Positions 42,065-51,644 of a stretch of 64,000 bases of DNA are shown in pieces. Origin of the DNA: JALQUL01 sp040382935 (GTDB lineage: Bacteria > Pseudomonadota > Gammaproteobacteria > Burkholderiales > Burkholderiaceae_C); the NCBI GenBank assembly GCA_040382935.1, contig JBEIEP010000016.1, positions 1-64,000 on the forward strand, in the 5' to 3' direction. Made by a program: the position numbers and the translations under genes. Positions within the stretch are counted from its first letter, which is position 1. Every line of letters starts with the position of its first letter. A model generated the notes under the pieces. That model had not been told where the DNA came from, searched no databases, and saw nothing but the letters and a program-made list of their open reading frames with translations.

Positions 42065-43201
42065 ATGAATTCAAAAAATAATACTGAATTCTTGATTATT
42101 TTGCCGCACTGGTCGACTGGTGGTGGTGCAGGTTTTTACATTCAAAATTTAATTGAAAATTTGGAATCTTATATTACAGTTAAAGTTTCCGGTAATTATG
42201 CTAAGGATTACTCTCAGGAACCAATTCAATCGAATTTTCTAAACAAACTCGGATCTCTTTCACTACCCGTCTACGAAGGCATTCGACCAACAGCTACGCT
42301 AGTTCATTTTTTTCTTTCACTCGTTAGAATGTTGTCACTTTTTGTGTTCAACCACAAGGATTTGCACGCTATTCCGACCGCATTCGTATTCACCTCTAGT
42401 ATTCAGGCAATGTCTGTTCCCATTGCCAAATGGTTCTACCCATCTAGCAAAATTGTCATCGCGGTTCAAGAACAGATCGATCTTTCACGGTTATTTGGAA
42501 AATTGATCTTACGATTTCTTCGGCAAAGTGATGTGGTGCTGGCGATCACCGAAGATTGGGCTACTCATGCGCGCAAGTTTGGCATTCGCACTCTACTCGT
42601 TCGTAACCAATACGACGGTTCCTACGCCGCTTCTGAAAATAATCAAACTCCCGCAATAGAATCAGATTTACTTTATGTGGGTGGAGGGGCAAAAATTAAG
42701 GGCTTTGATAATTTTGAATCGATACTGCCTGAACTTCTCACACGCCCAGGTTTACGCATTATATGCCTCGGTCACTATAGCAAAAATACCCTTAGCACCC
42801 TTGAAAAAATAAGAACTATTGTCAACTCTGGAGCGGAACTTATTGTTATTGGAAATGTGCCCGACATTCGCCCTTATCTGCGAGGTACAAAATTATTGTT
42901 TCTTCCTATTGGAAGTCCGCATTTTTGTCGACCTGCTATAGAGGCCGGCTTTTTTTCTAAAACTTTTGTAATACCTAATTATGATGGTTTAGATGAATTT
43001 TCTGTAGATAATTTTAACTGTAAGAAATATGACAAATTTGATACAAAACAGTCACTGAAACTGATAGATTGCATGTTGAATTCTCCACAAAATTTAGATC
43101 AGCTCGGTCAGGGAAATTTGCAAGTAGCGCTGAATTATCAAAGATCAGATAACACTTCAATGCATCAGCTGATGAAACTTTTGATTGCAGATATCAATTA
43201 A
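42065..43201 (+). CDS. Glycosyltransferase family 4 protein
   Basis: A 378-residue GT-B fold enzyme. The N-terminal domain opens with LIILPHWSTGGGAGFYI (acceptor-side glycine loop) and the C-terminal domain has LLYVGGGAKIKGFDNF and the donor-site region FLPIGSPHFCRPAIEAGF, where the usual ExFG(x)PxxEA motif is modified. It is expected to work at the cytoplasmic face of the inner membrane on the lipid-linked unit. It ends two bases before the wzy start. The 157 bases before it are AT-rich and appear non-coding. Confidence 0.82.
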   Translation: MNSKNNTEFLIILPHWSTGGGAGFYIQNLIENLESYITVKVSGNYAKDYSQEPIQSNFLNKLGSLSLPVYEGIRPTATLVHFFLSLVRMLSLFVFNHKDLHAIPTAFVFTSSIQAMSVPIAKWFYPSSKIVIAVQEQIDLSRLFGKLILRFLRQSDVVLAITEDWATHARKFGIRTLLVRNQYDGSYAASENNQTPAIESDLLYVGGGAKIKGFDNFESILPELLTRPGLRIICLGHYSKNTLSTLEKIRTIVNSGAELIVIGNVPDIRPYLRGTKLLFLPIGSPHFCRPAIEAGFFSKTFVIPNYDGLDEFSVDNFNCKKYDKFDTKQSLKLIDCMLNSPQNLDQLGQGNLQVALNYQRSDNTSMHQLMKLLIADIN

Positions 43202-43203
43202 AT

Positions 43204-44340
43204 ATGAATAATTCGCGAATCAACGATAATAAAATTCAGTTCTTAACTGCACTTCTAATTTTTGTTTCAATTTCACCTTTATTTGATATTTTTCATAAAT
43301 TAATAGCATCCGCATCCGTTGTTGCTGTTCTTTATTATTATGCATCCAATGACTTCACAATTAAATTTAGAGATTTAATTATATTAATTATTTCATTATT
43401 TTTCTTGGTTTTTTATGGATTCACTCTTGACCTCATATTTGTAGGTGAAATTTCTTTTCAAGGTGTAGGGTTTTTCATATTCGTGCTTATTGGCTTCTTG
43501 ATTTCACAAAAAGTTACTCGTGAGAATTTTTTATTGGCCAATGAAAAACTCGTTGGATTTACTCTTGTCATTGGCTTGCCAATATATGCAATCTGTTATA
43601 TATATCCTGAGTTGTCACGGTACGGATTCAGTTACAGCTACGGAGGGTTTACTCATGAAACATTTATCATATTAAATATTTTAATAATTGATGAATCCCC
43701 TCTTCAGAGGTTCTGTGGATTTGGTAGTGAACCTGGTTTGACTCAGATTTTCTATTTACTTGCGTTATTTAGTAGGATATCCCGAAGCAATAGAAGAATT
43801 GATTTTTTTTCTTTAACTATAATAATCGCTATATTTTTCTCCAGATCAACATTTGGAATTTTTTTGGCGATATATGTATTAGCAAGATTAATTCCCTTAA
43901 AAATACTATTCGGATATATAATAATATTGTCGCCGATTTTATTTTTCACACTGATTGATGAGTTAAATTATCACATATCTGAAAAATTAGTAGGATCAGA
44001 TAGCTTTGCGTTGAGATACGATCGATACTTAAATTTCTTCAATAGCGACGTGCTTAGTATAATTTTAGGCAATGGAAATTCTTATTATTTGAATTTCACT
44101 GCTCCTTTTAATTTTGGAGGATGGGATTCTTTTTTGCAGGTTAGTCAACGGTATGGATTAATTTTTGTTTTTTTATTATTTGCATTTCTTATTATTAATA
44201 CAAAAAAAGATCACATCCCAGTTTTATTTATTATTTTACTAGCTTTTTTCAGTCAGTCCATCTCGTTTCTTCCTGTTATAGCTTATTTTTATTTTTCAGG
44301 AAAATATACATATGTATATAATTTATCACGGGATACCTGA
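43204..44340 (+). CDS. wzy: O-antigen polymerase Wzy
   Basis: A 378-residue membrane protein with about ten or eleven hydrophobic segments and a large central periplasmic loop. The sequence FCGFGSEPGLTQIFYLL before a membrane helix and the paired Arg-rich loop (DSFALRYDRYLNFF) are features of Wzy-type polymerases, which join repeat units in the periplasm. Sequence conservation in this family is too low for more; topology, AT-rich composition and place beside wzx and transferase genes support the call. It lacks a WaaL-type signature I can recognise. It is followed by MITE copy 3. Confidence 0.85.
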   Translation: MNNSRINDNKIQFLTALLIFVSISPLFDIFHKLIASASVVAVLYYYASNDFTIKFRDLIILIISLFFLVFYGFTLDLIFVGEISFQGVGFFIFVLIGFLISQKVTRENFLLANEKLVGFTLVIGLPIYAICYIYPELSRYGFSYSYGGFTHETFIILNILIIDESPLQRFCGFGSEPGLTQIFYLLALFSRISRSNRRIDFFSLTIIIAIFFSRSTFGIFLAIYVLARLIPLKILFGYIIILSPILFFTLIDELNYHISEKLVGSDSFALRYDRYLNFFNSDVLSIILGNGNSYYLNFTAPFNFGGWDSFLQVSQRYGLIFVFLLFAFLIINTKKDHIPVLFIILLAFFSQSISFLPVIAYFYFSGKYTYVYNLSRDT

Positions 44341-44429
44341 TCTAATTTAATTGGTAATTTTCTTGGTAATTCAATTACTACACCTTCTGCGGGATCCGAT
44401 CTAGCATTAACCGACATCCTTTACCCTAG

Positions 44430-44590
44430 GGAACCTCTGCAAAAATCGCTGTGCAGATATGAGCCACGAGAATGGATGCACCGCAAGACGGATTTTGCGG
44501 CTCATACCGGGCGGTGTGAGCCAAAAAGCCAACGCAGTGGAGTACCATTATCGGGGCCTCAGATCGTGCATGGGGTTTTGCAGAGGTTCC
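44430..44590 (+). mobile_element. MITE-like element, copy 3
   Basis: A 161-bp copy in the same orientation as copy 1, with near-perfect 15-bp terminal inverted repeats (GGAACCTCTGCAAAA). The flanks are CTAG on the left and CTGG on the right, a one-base-decayed YTAR-type duplication. One arm of the internal hairpin has a transition that keeps a G:U pair in RNA. It marks the right edge of the wzx-to-wzy block. Confidence 0.9.
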
Positions 44591-44871
44591 CTGGTCAAGT
44601 TTTAGCTCGTAACTAGAACCACTTGAAAGTGTAAACTTTTGGCGAAAGAAATCGTGCTGTATCCCATAGTCAGTTGTTGCCTTTGATTACGTCATTAGGG
44701 CCGATGGGCAATATTGAGTAGTCACGGTATCTCAGCGAACCACTATGCAGCCTATCCACTTCATGCAATAATGAGTCGTTCAGAACGACCTAACTTCAGA
44801 AGAGTCACCCTACGACGCCCTTTTTACCGCTCAGTCCTCGCTCTGGTCTGGGTTGTACGGACTTTTTCCAA
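44591..44871. other. Intergenic stretch, no gene seen
   Basis: About 280 bases between MITE copy 3 and the next glycosyltransferase gene, closer to the genomic base composition than the block on its left. It contains no long open frame, tRNA or repeat that I can identify. It may be decayed sequence from an earlier state of the locus. Confidence 0.4.
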
Positions 44872-46101
44872 ATGACACCTCCAAATAAACATCCTGACAA
44901 TGCGCTATGGCTGGGGTTTACCGTTCCCGATCACCTAATGCAAAGTTTAGTTCAGTTAGATCCATCACCACCAATTCAGACACACAAGTTTGCTTGGAGT
45001 TTTACACGTTCGTTAAATGCTGTTTTTACAAATATTTCACTGGCCTCAACTATTCCTATCCAAAGTTACCCAATCGGGAAAAAGATATTTTTTAGCACTT
45101 CAAATTTCACAGTAACACCATTCCAAGGAATAATTCTAGGATTCATAAATATTCACATCTTTAAGCATATTTCAAGATTTTTGATGTGCTGCTTTTATCT
45201 ACCTTTACTAATATATAGAAAAAAAATTAAATGGATATTTATTCATGGCATACATTCCCCGTTTGTTTGTTTTGGATTAATTATGCGTCTTTTCGGCATC
45301 AAGGTTGTGCTTGTTCTTACGGATCCCGCCGGCAAGATTATCGCGACTGATGGAAAAGGAACCGCGCTTTTAAAGAAAATCGATGCGATTTTTTTGTCAC
45401 AAATGATAACTCGATGCAATGGAGTGATCGCGTTATCCGAAACCTTGGCCTCACGGCTTGCTCCAAATGTTCCAGCACTTATATTCCCTGGCATATTAGA
45501 CTCTTCTATTTTTAAATCATTAGATTCATCAGTTACCCATGAGCTATATTCACCAAATCGTTCATTCACGATAGTCTATGCGGGTGGGTTAAATGCTGCA
45601 TATGGAGTAAAGCAACTGGTCGATGCTGTAATTAAACTCGCAGATACACATAATATAGTTCTCAAACTATACGGCACTGGCGATCAGATTGAGTATTTAT
45701 CTGAGATGCAAAAATCATCAAATGCAATACGGTACGAAGGATTCATTGATCCAACGCTACTTTATCCAATTCTTTGTCATGCGGATTTATTAATTAACCC
45801 TCGCCCAGCACATCATGAGTTTTCTAAGATGTCATTCCCGTCGAAATTGATCGAATACCTTTCGACTGGTCGACCAGTTCTCACAACCCGTATAACAAGC
45901 ATCCCTGAAAAGATGAATGAATATTTATACTTCATCGAAAATGATTCCGTTGATGGCATTTATAGAGCAATCGATGAATGTATTAGAATCCCAATTGCCG
46001 ATAGAACCATGAACAGTAAGAATCAAAAAAAATATCTTTTTGACAATCTTTCCGAGCAAGCAATTGCTAACAAAATTTCTCTATTTTTGCATCAACTATA
46101 A
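44872..46101 (+). CDS. Glycosyltransferase family 4 protein
   Basis: A 409-residue GT-B fold enzyme with VVLVLTDPAGKIIATDGKG in the N-terminal half and, in the C-terminal GT1 domain, FTIVYAGGLNAAYGVKQLVDA, the family motif KLYGTGDQIEYL and the donor-site sequence MSFPSKLIEYLSTGRPVLTT. The last resembles the usual PxKxxEYma block of GT4 enzymes. It should transfer one sugar of the O-unit. It ends 18 bases before fnlA. The gene is AT-rich but less so than wzy. Confidence 0.85.
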   Translation: MTPPNKHPDNALWLGFTVPDHLMQSLVQLDPSPPIQTHKFAWSFTRSLNAVFTNISLASTIPIQSYPIGKKIFFSTSNFTVTPFQGIILGFINIHIFKHISRFLMCCFYLPLLIYRKKIKWIFIHGIHSPFVCFGLIMRLFGIKVVLVLTDPAGKIIATDGKGTALLKKIDAIFLSQMITRCNGVIALSETLASRLAPNVPALIFPGILDSSIFKSLDSSVTHELYSPNRSFTIVYAGGLNAAYGVKQLVDAVIKLADTHNIVLKLYGTGDQIEYLSEMQKSSNAIRYEGFIDPTLLYPILCHADLLINPRPAHHEFSKMSFPSKLIEYLSTGRPVLTTRITSIPEKMNEYLYFIENDSVDGIYRAIDECIRIPIADRTMNSKNQKKYLFDNLSEQAIANKISLFLHQL

Positions 46102-46119
46102 CGTACGTACATTAACATC

Positions 46120-47163
46120 ATGTTTAATAATAAATGTTTATTGATAACCGGTGGAACTGGCTCTTTTGGAAATGCCGTATTAAAGCGCTTTGTCGATTCT
46201 GAAGTCAAGGAGATTAGAGTTTTCTCTCGCGATGAGAAAAAGCAGGATGACATGCGCAAGAAGTACAACAATCCAAAGATTCAGTTTTATGTAGGTGATG
46301 TTCGGGACTATCGTAGTGTTCAGCAGGCTATGAGAGATGTTGATTTTGTGTTTCATGCGGCGGCCTTAAAGCAGGTACCTTCGTGCGAGTTCCACCCCAT
46401 GCAGGCGGTACGCACCAATGTGCTAGGTACTGAGAATGTACTGGAAGCGGCAATTGGCGCCGGCGTCAAGCGCGTTGTCTGCTTAAGCACAGACAAGGCG
46501 GTATATCCCATCAATGCCATGGGCATTTCTAAGGCCATGATGGAAAAGGTGATGGTCGCCGCCAGCCGCAACCTCGAGGGGACCGGCACTGTGATTTGTG
46601 GTACGCGCTATGGCAACGTCATGGCCTCGCGTGGTTCGGTCATTCCGCTCTTCGTGGATCAGGTATTCAGCGGCAAGCCCATAACCATTACCGATCCGTT
46701 TATGACCCGTTTCATGATGACGTTGGCTGATGCGGTGGACTTGGTTCTGTTTGCTTTTGAGCATGGCGCCAACGGCGACATCTTTGTTCAGAAGGCCCCC
46801 GCCGCTACCGTTGAAGTCTTGTCCAAAGCCATTTTGGAGCTGATGAACAGGTCCGATCACCCCGTTCATGTGATGGGTACCCGCCATGGCGAGAAGCTGT
46901 TTGAAGCGCTGCTGAGCCGCGAGGAAAGGGCTACAGCGCAGGACATGGGCGACTACTACCGTGTGCCAGCGGACGGTCGTGACCTCAACTATGCTAAGTT
47001 TTTCGACCAAGGCGAACAAAAACTAACCCAGTCTGCTCACGAGGAGGACTACAACTCACATAATACCCAGCGACTCGATGTGCAAGGCATGAAAAGATTG
47101 CTATTGAAACTCGATTTCATCCAAAAAATCGCAAACGGCGAACGAGCGCCGGCTGAGGAGTAA
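46120..47163 (+). CDS. fnlA: UDP-GlcNAc 4,6-dehydratase/5-epimerase (first step to UDP-L-FucNAc)
   Basis: A 347-residue short-chain dehydrogenase. GGTGSFGNAVLKRF at the N-terminus and STDKAVYPINAMGISKAMME with the Met-Lys catalytic variant mark the soluble inverting UDP-GlcNAc dehydratases (FnlA/WbjB/CapE), which convert UDP-GlcNAc to the 4-keto-6-deoxy-L-talo intermediate. FHAAALKQVPSCEFHP is also typical. The next two genes are the remaining enzymes of the pathway in the correct order, which makes the assignment firm. GC content returns to the genome level part-way through this gene. Confidence 0.93.
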   Translation: MFNNKCLLITGGTGSFGNAVLKRFVDSEVKEIRVFSRDEKKQDDMRKKYNNPKIQFYVGDVRDYRSVQQAMRDVDFVFHAAALKQVPSCEFHPMQAVRTNVLGTENVLEAAIGAGVKRVVCLSTDKAVYPINAMGISKAMMEKVMVAASRNLEGTGTVICGTRYGNVMASRGSVIPLFVDQVFSGKPITITDPFMTRFMMTLADAVDLVLFAFEHGANGDIFVQKAPAATVEVLSKAILELMNRSDHPVHVMGTRHGEKLFEALLSREERATAQDMGDYYRVPADGRDLNYAKFFDQGEQKLTQSAHEEDYNSHNTQRLDVQGMKRLLLKLDFIQKIANGERAPAEE

Positions 47164-47167
47164 GAAA

Positions 47168-48295
47168 ATGAAGGTACTCATTACGGGGGCCAATGGCTTT
47201 ATCGGTAAGAATCTGCGGCTGCATTTGGCGGAACGAAAAGACGTTGAGGTAATCTGCTTCACGCGTGAGCACTCGGTAGCGCAGTTGCCTCAGATGCTGG
47301 CAGGGGTAGATTATGTTTTCCATCTCGCTGGTATAAATCGCACGCAAGATCCAACTGCATTTGTCACGGGAAACGCCAGCCTAACTGCGGCGCTGTGTGA
47401 TGCGCTTGCCGCGGAGATAAATGCGACTGGACGCAAAGTGCCACTGATCTACACATCCTCCATTCAGGCCACGCTTGAAAACCCCTACGGAGCCAGCAAG
47501 CGCGCTGCTGAAGCCGCCTTATTTGCCCTACGGCGCCGCTGCGAGGTACCCGTGCATATTTTTCGCCTACCGAATGTGTTTGGCAAATGGTGCAAGCCCG
47601 ATTACAACTCGGGCGTGGCTACATTTTGCTACAACGTTGCGCGCGGATTGCCGATCAAGGTTAACAACTCAGTTGCACCGTTGTCATTGGTCTACGTAGA
47701 CGACTTGTCGCAGCGGTTCATCCAGTTGATGGACGGCGCAGATGCAGCCATGGATGCGGATGGTTTTGCGACAGTAGCACCGCTTTACACTACCACCGTG
47801 GGTGAAGTGGCTCGCTTGATTCAAACCTTTAATGTCAGCAGGGAGACCTTGCTGACCGAACGGGTGGGCGCAGGTTTGGTGCGCGCCTTGTACGCTACCT
47901 ATGTGAGTTACTTACCCCCCGAGACGTTTAAATACAGCGTACCCATGCACTCGGACGAGCGTGGTGTGTTTGCCGAAGTGCTCAAAACCCCCGATTGCGG
48001 TCAGTTCAGCTACTTCACAGCTCATCCCGGCATTACACGGGGTGGACATTATCATCATAGTAAAACAGAGAAGTTTCTAGTCATCAAAGGGCAAGCACGC
48101 TTCATGTTCCGACAGATGCAAACGGGGCAAACCTATGAGCTGACGACAACTGGTGAAAAGGCTGAAATTGTCGAAACCGCCCCTGGATGGACGCACGATA
48201 TCACCAATATTGGCTCAGAAGAGATGATCGTGATGTTGTGGGCCAATGAGGTGTTTGACCGCCAACGCCCAGACACTTATGCTTGCCCATTGTGA
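47168..48295 (+). CDS. fnlB: Bifunctional UDP-sugar 3-epimerase/4-reductase (WbjC/CapF type)
   Basis: A 375-residue fusion of an N-terminal SDR reductase domain (ITGANGFIGKNLRLHL) and a C-terminal cupin epimerase domain (about 255-375) with RGGHYHHSKTEKFLVI, whose histidines bind the metal as in CapF. It carries out the second step of UDP-N-acetyl-L-fucosamine synthesis: C3 epimerisation, then NADPH reduction at C4. It follows fnlA by four bases. Length matches WbjC and CapF. Confidence 0.94.
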   Translation: MKVLITGANGFIGKNLRLHLAERKDVEVICFTREHSVAQLPQMLAGVDYVFHLAGINRTQDPTAFVTGNASLTAALCDALAAEINATGRKVPLIYTSSIQATLENPYGASKRAAEAALFALRRRCEVPVHIFRLPNVFGKWCKPDYNSGVATFCYNVARGLPIKVNNSVAPLSLVYVDDLSQRFIQLMDGADAAMDADGFATVAPLYTTTVGEVARLIQTFNVSRETLLTERVGAGLVRALYATYVSYLPPETFKYSVPMHSDERGVFAEVLKTPDCGQFSYFTAHPGITRGGHYHHSKTEKFLVIKGQARFMFRQMQTGQTYELTTTGEKAEIVETAPGWTHDITNIGSEEMIVMLWANEVFDRQRPDTYACPL

Positions 48296-48302
48296 ACCCG
48301 CC

Positions 48303-49439
48303 ATGAAAAAACTCAAAGTTATGTCGGTCGTGGGTACACGACCAGAAATCATTCGCCTGTCGCGGGTGCTCGCTGCGCTGGATACCCATTGTGACCATCT
48401 GCTGGTGCATACTGGCCAAAATTACGATTACGAACTGAACCAGGTCTTCTTTGACGATCTGGGCGTACGCAAGCCCGATTATTTTTTGAACAGCGCTGAA
48501 GGTAGCACCAGCGCAGCCAATACCATTGGTAACCTTATTACGGCAGTGGACGGCGTGTTGGCCCGCGAGCAACCGCAGGCCATGTTGGTGCTGGGCGACA
48601 CCAATAGTTGCCTGTCAGTGATTCCGGCAAAGCGACGCAAAGTGCCCATCTTCCACATGGAAGCAGGAAACCGCTGCTTTGACCAGCGTGTGCCGGAGGA
48701 AACTAATCGCCGCATTGTGGACCACACGGCGGACATCAACCTGACATACAGCACCATTGCCCGAGACTACCTGTTGCGCGAAGGGCTGCCACCTGACCAG
48801 GTGATCAAGACTGGCAGTCCGATGTACGAGGTGCTGAACCACTATCTGCCGCAAATCGAGGCATCGGATGCCTTAACACGGCTGGGCTTGTCGACCGAAC
48901 AGTACTTTGTGGTCAGCGCGCATCGTGAAGAAAACATCGAATCGGAGAAGTCGTTCACCAAACTGGTGGCTGTGTTCAACGCCGTGGCCGAAGACCATGG
49001 CTTGCCGCTGGTGGTCTCTACCCACCCCCGGACCCAAAAGCGGGTAGATGTCACAGGCGCCAAATTCCACCCATTGGTGCGCCTGATGAAGCCTTTGGGC
49101 TTTCACGACTATGTGAACCTACAAATGCAGGCTAAGGCAGTACTTTCAGACAGCGGCACAATCAATGAGGAATCGTCCATCCTGAACTTTCCGGCCCTCA
49201 ACCTGCGCGAGGCGCACGAGCGCCCCGAGGGCATGGAAGAAGCTGCCGTGATGATGGTGGGCTTGGAGGTGGATCGAGTGCGCCAGGGCCTGGCTATATT
49301 AGCCACTCAGCCGCGTGGGGCAAACCGTAGCTTGCGACTTGTGGCCGACTACAGCATACCGAACGTAAGCGACAAGGTGGTGCGCATTATTCACAGCTAC
49401 ACCGACTACGTGAACCGCGTGGTGTGGAAGAAATACTGA
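48303..49439 (+). CDS. fnlC: UDP-2-acetamido-2,6-dideoxyhexose 2-epimerase (WbjD/CapG type)
   Basis: A 378-residue WecB-like non-hydrolysing 2-epimerase that completes UDP-L-FucNAc. The start MKKLKVMSVVGTRPEIIR, HMEAGNRCFDQRVPEETNR (with the Cys-Phe-Asp variation of the FucNAc subfamily where WecB has GLRT) and LSDSGTINEESSIL are all present. A longer frame overlapping fnlB is rejected in favour of the ATG at 48303. It is the third gene of the FucNAc module. Confidence 0.93.
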   Translation: MKKLKVMSVVGTRPEIIRLSRVLAALDTHCDHLLVHTGQNYDYELNQVFFDDLGVRKPDYFLNSAEGSTSAANTIGNLITAVDGVLAREQPQAMLVLGDTNSCLSVIPAKRRKVPIFHMEAGNRCFDQRVPEETNRRIVDHTADINLTYSTIARDYLLREGLPPDQVIKTGSPMYEVLNHYLPQIEASDALTRLGLSTEQYFVVSAHREENIESEKSFTKLVAVFNAVAEDHGLPLVVSTHPRTQKRVDVTGAKFHPLVRLMKPLGFHDYVNLQMQAKAVLSDSGTINEESSILNFPALNLREAHERPEGMEEAAVMMVGLEVDRVRQGLAILATQPRGANRSLRLVADYSIPNVSDKVVRIIHSYTDYVNRVVWKKY

Positions 49440-49446
49440 GGCGCAG

Positions 49447-50682
49447 TTGCGTATTCTTGTCGTCAGTCAGTACTTTTGGCCAGAGAACTTTCGGGTCAAT
49501 GACTTGGTGAAAGAGTGGATGCAGCGTGGCCACGAGGTCACGGTGCTCACCGGTATTCCCAATTACCCAGCAGGTAAAGTATTCGATGAGTACCGCAAGC
49601 AGCCCAGTGCTTTTGCCGAGTTCGAAGGAGCCCAGGTGCTTCGAGTACCCATTTTGACGCGAGGTACTGGGGGAATACGCCTTATGCTGAATTACCTGAG
49701 TTTTGTGTTTACTGCTTGCAGTTTCGGACCGTGGCGTTTGCGAGGCAAGTCGGCCGATGTGATTTTTGTATTCGAGCCATCACCCGTGACCGTGGGGTTG
49801 CCGGCTGTCTGGTTGGGCAGAATCAAGAAAGCCCCGGTGGTGTTCTGGGCGCTGGACTTGTGGCCAGAAACCTTGGTGGCGATAGGCGTGGTGCGTTCAC
49901 CCAAAATACTAGGTTGGGTTGAGCTTATGGTGCGTTTCATTTACAACCGCTGCACTCTCGTACTGGGGCAGTCGAGAGGTTTTTTGAACAGTATTGCCCG
50001 CTACTGTGATGACAAAGCCAAGATCCGTTACTTCCCTAGCTGGGCGGAGGATGTGTTCACGGATGGCAGTGTTCAAATGGCGCCCGAGGTGCCTGAATGG
50101 ACTGACGGTTTTACTGTGGTGTTTGCCGGGAATATTGGCGAAGCGCAAGACATGCCAGGGGTGTTGGATGCCGCAGAGCGGCTAAAAAACGATGTCAGTA
50201 TCCGATGGATCATCGTTGGTGATGGGCGCAAGTCCGCCTGGTTGCAAACCGAACTGGAACGACGTGGACTGGACGGACAGGTATTGTTACCGGGGCGCTT
50301 CCCGGTGGAGCGTATGCCATCTTTTTATGCCCACGCCGACGCACTACTCGTTTCGTTAAAGAGCGATCCAGTTTTCAGCATGACTATTCCTGGGAAGGTA
50401 CAGTCATATCTGATGGCTGGCATTCCGCTGCTGGGCATGCTGGATGGTGAAGGTGCTGCGGTCATCCGTGATGCACAGGCCGGCCTGACCTGTGATGCTG
50501 GCGACGGCGCTGGGTTGGCTAAAGCAGTGATGGCTTTGGTAGCCATGCCTCCGGACAAACGAAAACAGCTTGGATTAAACGGGCAGAAGTACGCGCAGCT
50601 AGAGTTTGGGCGTGCTCAATTGATGAACCGCGTAGAGGCACTCTTGAATGAGGCTATCACCATTAGCCGAACCAAGCCTTGA
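49447..50682 (+). CDS. Glycosyltransferase family 4, WbuB-like (probable L-FucNAc transferase)
   Basis: A 411-residue GT-B enzyme with MRILVVSQYFWPENFRVND at the very N-terminus, FWALDLWPETLVAIG in the first domain and the nucleotide-binding C-terminal domain with VVFAGNIGEAQDMPGVL. This is the WbuB/WbjE type found next to fnlABC genes and thought to transfer L-FucNAc. It must start with TTG at 49447, because the conserved N-terminus begins there and no ATG or GTG is available; GAGG lies six bases upstream. It begins eight bases after fnlC. Confidence 0.9.
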   Translation: MRILVVSQYFWPENFRVNDLVKEWMQRGHEVTVLTGIPNYPAGKVFDEYRKQPSAFAEFEGAQVLRVPILTRGTGGIRLMLNYLSFVFTACSFGPWRLRGKSADVIFVFEPSPVTVGLPAVWLGRIKKAPVVFWALDLWPETLVAIGVVRSPKILGWVELMVRFIYNRCTLVLGQSRGFLNSIARYCDDKAKIRYFPSWAEDVFTDGSVQMAPEVPEWTDGFTVVFAGNIGEAQDMPGVLDAAERLKNDVSIRWIIVGDGRKSAWLQTELERRGLDGQVLLPGRFPVERMPSFYAHADALLVSLKSDPVFSMTIPGKVQSYLMAGIPLLGMLDGEGAAVIRDAQAGLTCDAGDGAGLAKAVMALVAMPPDKRKQLGLNGQKYAQLEFGRAQLMNRVEALLNEAITISRTKP

Positions 50683-50690
50683 GAGAAAAG

Positions 50691-51644
50691 ATGATGATTT
50701 TGGTTACTGGATCCACCGGCTTGGTAGGCGGTGCGTTGGTAAGGAAGTTGGTTGCGGACCGCGCAGTCAATAGTGTAGTTGCTGCATTTCGCCGCGCGGC
50801 GGTGCCATGGCCCGAAGGCGTTCAGCAAGTTCAGGTAGGTGATCTGTTGAGCACCACCGATTGGAGTCTGGCGCTGCATGGCGTTGATGCTGTTGTCCAT
50901 TGTGCAGCGCGTGTGCATGTGATGCAGGACGATGCGACTAACCCCTTGCAGGCCTACCGTGAGGTAAATGTTCGAGGCACGCTCAGCCTGGCCCACCAGG
51001 CGGCCCAGGCTGGGGTGCGCCGGTTCGTGTTCGTCAGCTCGATCAAGGTAAATGGCGAGGCCACTCAATCTGGCCATTCGTTTACCGCGGACGACGTGCC
51101 GGCACCTTTGAACCCTTATGGTGTGTCAAAGCTGGAGGCCGAGCAGGGCTTGCGGGAAATAGAAGCGCAAACGGGAATGGAAGTAGTGGTTGTGCGACCA
51201 CCGCTGGTGTACGGCCCAGGGGTGAAGGCCAACTTCGCCTCGATGATGCGATGGGTGGCTCGAGGTATTCCTTTGCCTTTGGGCGCCATACAGAACGCCC
51301 GCAGCATGGTGGCGCTGGACAACTTGGTGGACTTATTGGTCATCTGTGTGAAGCATCCGGCTGCTGTAGGGCAAACCTTTTTGGTGTCGGACGGGGAGGA
51401 CGTATCCACCACCGAGCTGTTGCACCGCACGGCCCAGGCCATGGGCAAGAAAGCTTTTTTGCTGCCTGTTCCTGCCTCAGTTCTGGAAATGGGGGCGGCC
51501 TTATTCGGCAAGCGTGCCGTAGCTCAACGGCTCTGTGGTTCGTTGCAACTGGACATTGAAAAAACCCGCCGTATCCTGGGCTGGAGTCCACCGCTTTCAC
51601 TGGAACAAGGTTTGAAGAATGCGGTGGAGGGAATGACGCTATGA
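50691..51644 (+). CDS. WbpV-type NAD-dependent 4-ketoreductase
   Basis: A 317-residue extended SDR with TGSTGLVGGALVRKL and the catalytic Tyr/Lys in NPYGVSKLEAEQG. Its pattern (VHCAARVHVMQDDATNPL; GIPLPLGAIQNARSMV) is that of the WbpV/WbpP-adjacent UDP-hexose reductases, which reduce the 4-keto intermediate made by WbpM to give UDP-D-QuiNAc. A WbpM-type gene lies downstream. The start is the ATG at 50691 or 50694; a TTG at 50679 overlaps the preceding stop. It overlaps the transferase gene by four bases. Confidence 0.85.
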   Translation: MMILVTGSTGLVGGALVRKLVADRAVNSVVAAFRRAAVPWPEGVQQVQVGDLLSTTDWSLALHGVDAVVHCAARVHVMQDDATNPLQAYREVNVRGTLSLAHQAAQAGVRRFVFVSSIKVNGEATQSGHSFTADDVPAPLNPYGVSKLEAEQGLREIEAQTGMEVVVVRPPLVYGPGVKANFASMMRWVARGIPLPLGAIQNARSMVALDNLVDLLVICVKHPAAVGQTFLVSDGEDVSTTELLHRTAQAMGKKAFLLPVPASVLEMGAALFGKRAVAQRLCGSLQLDIEKTRRILGWSPPLSLEQGLKNAVEGMTL

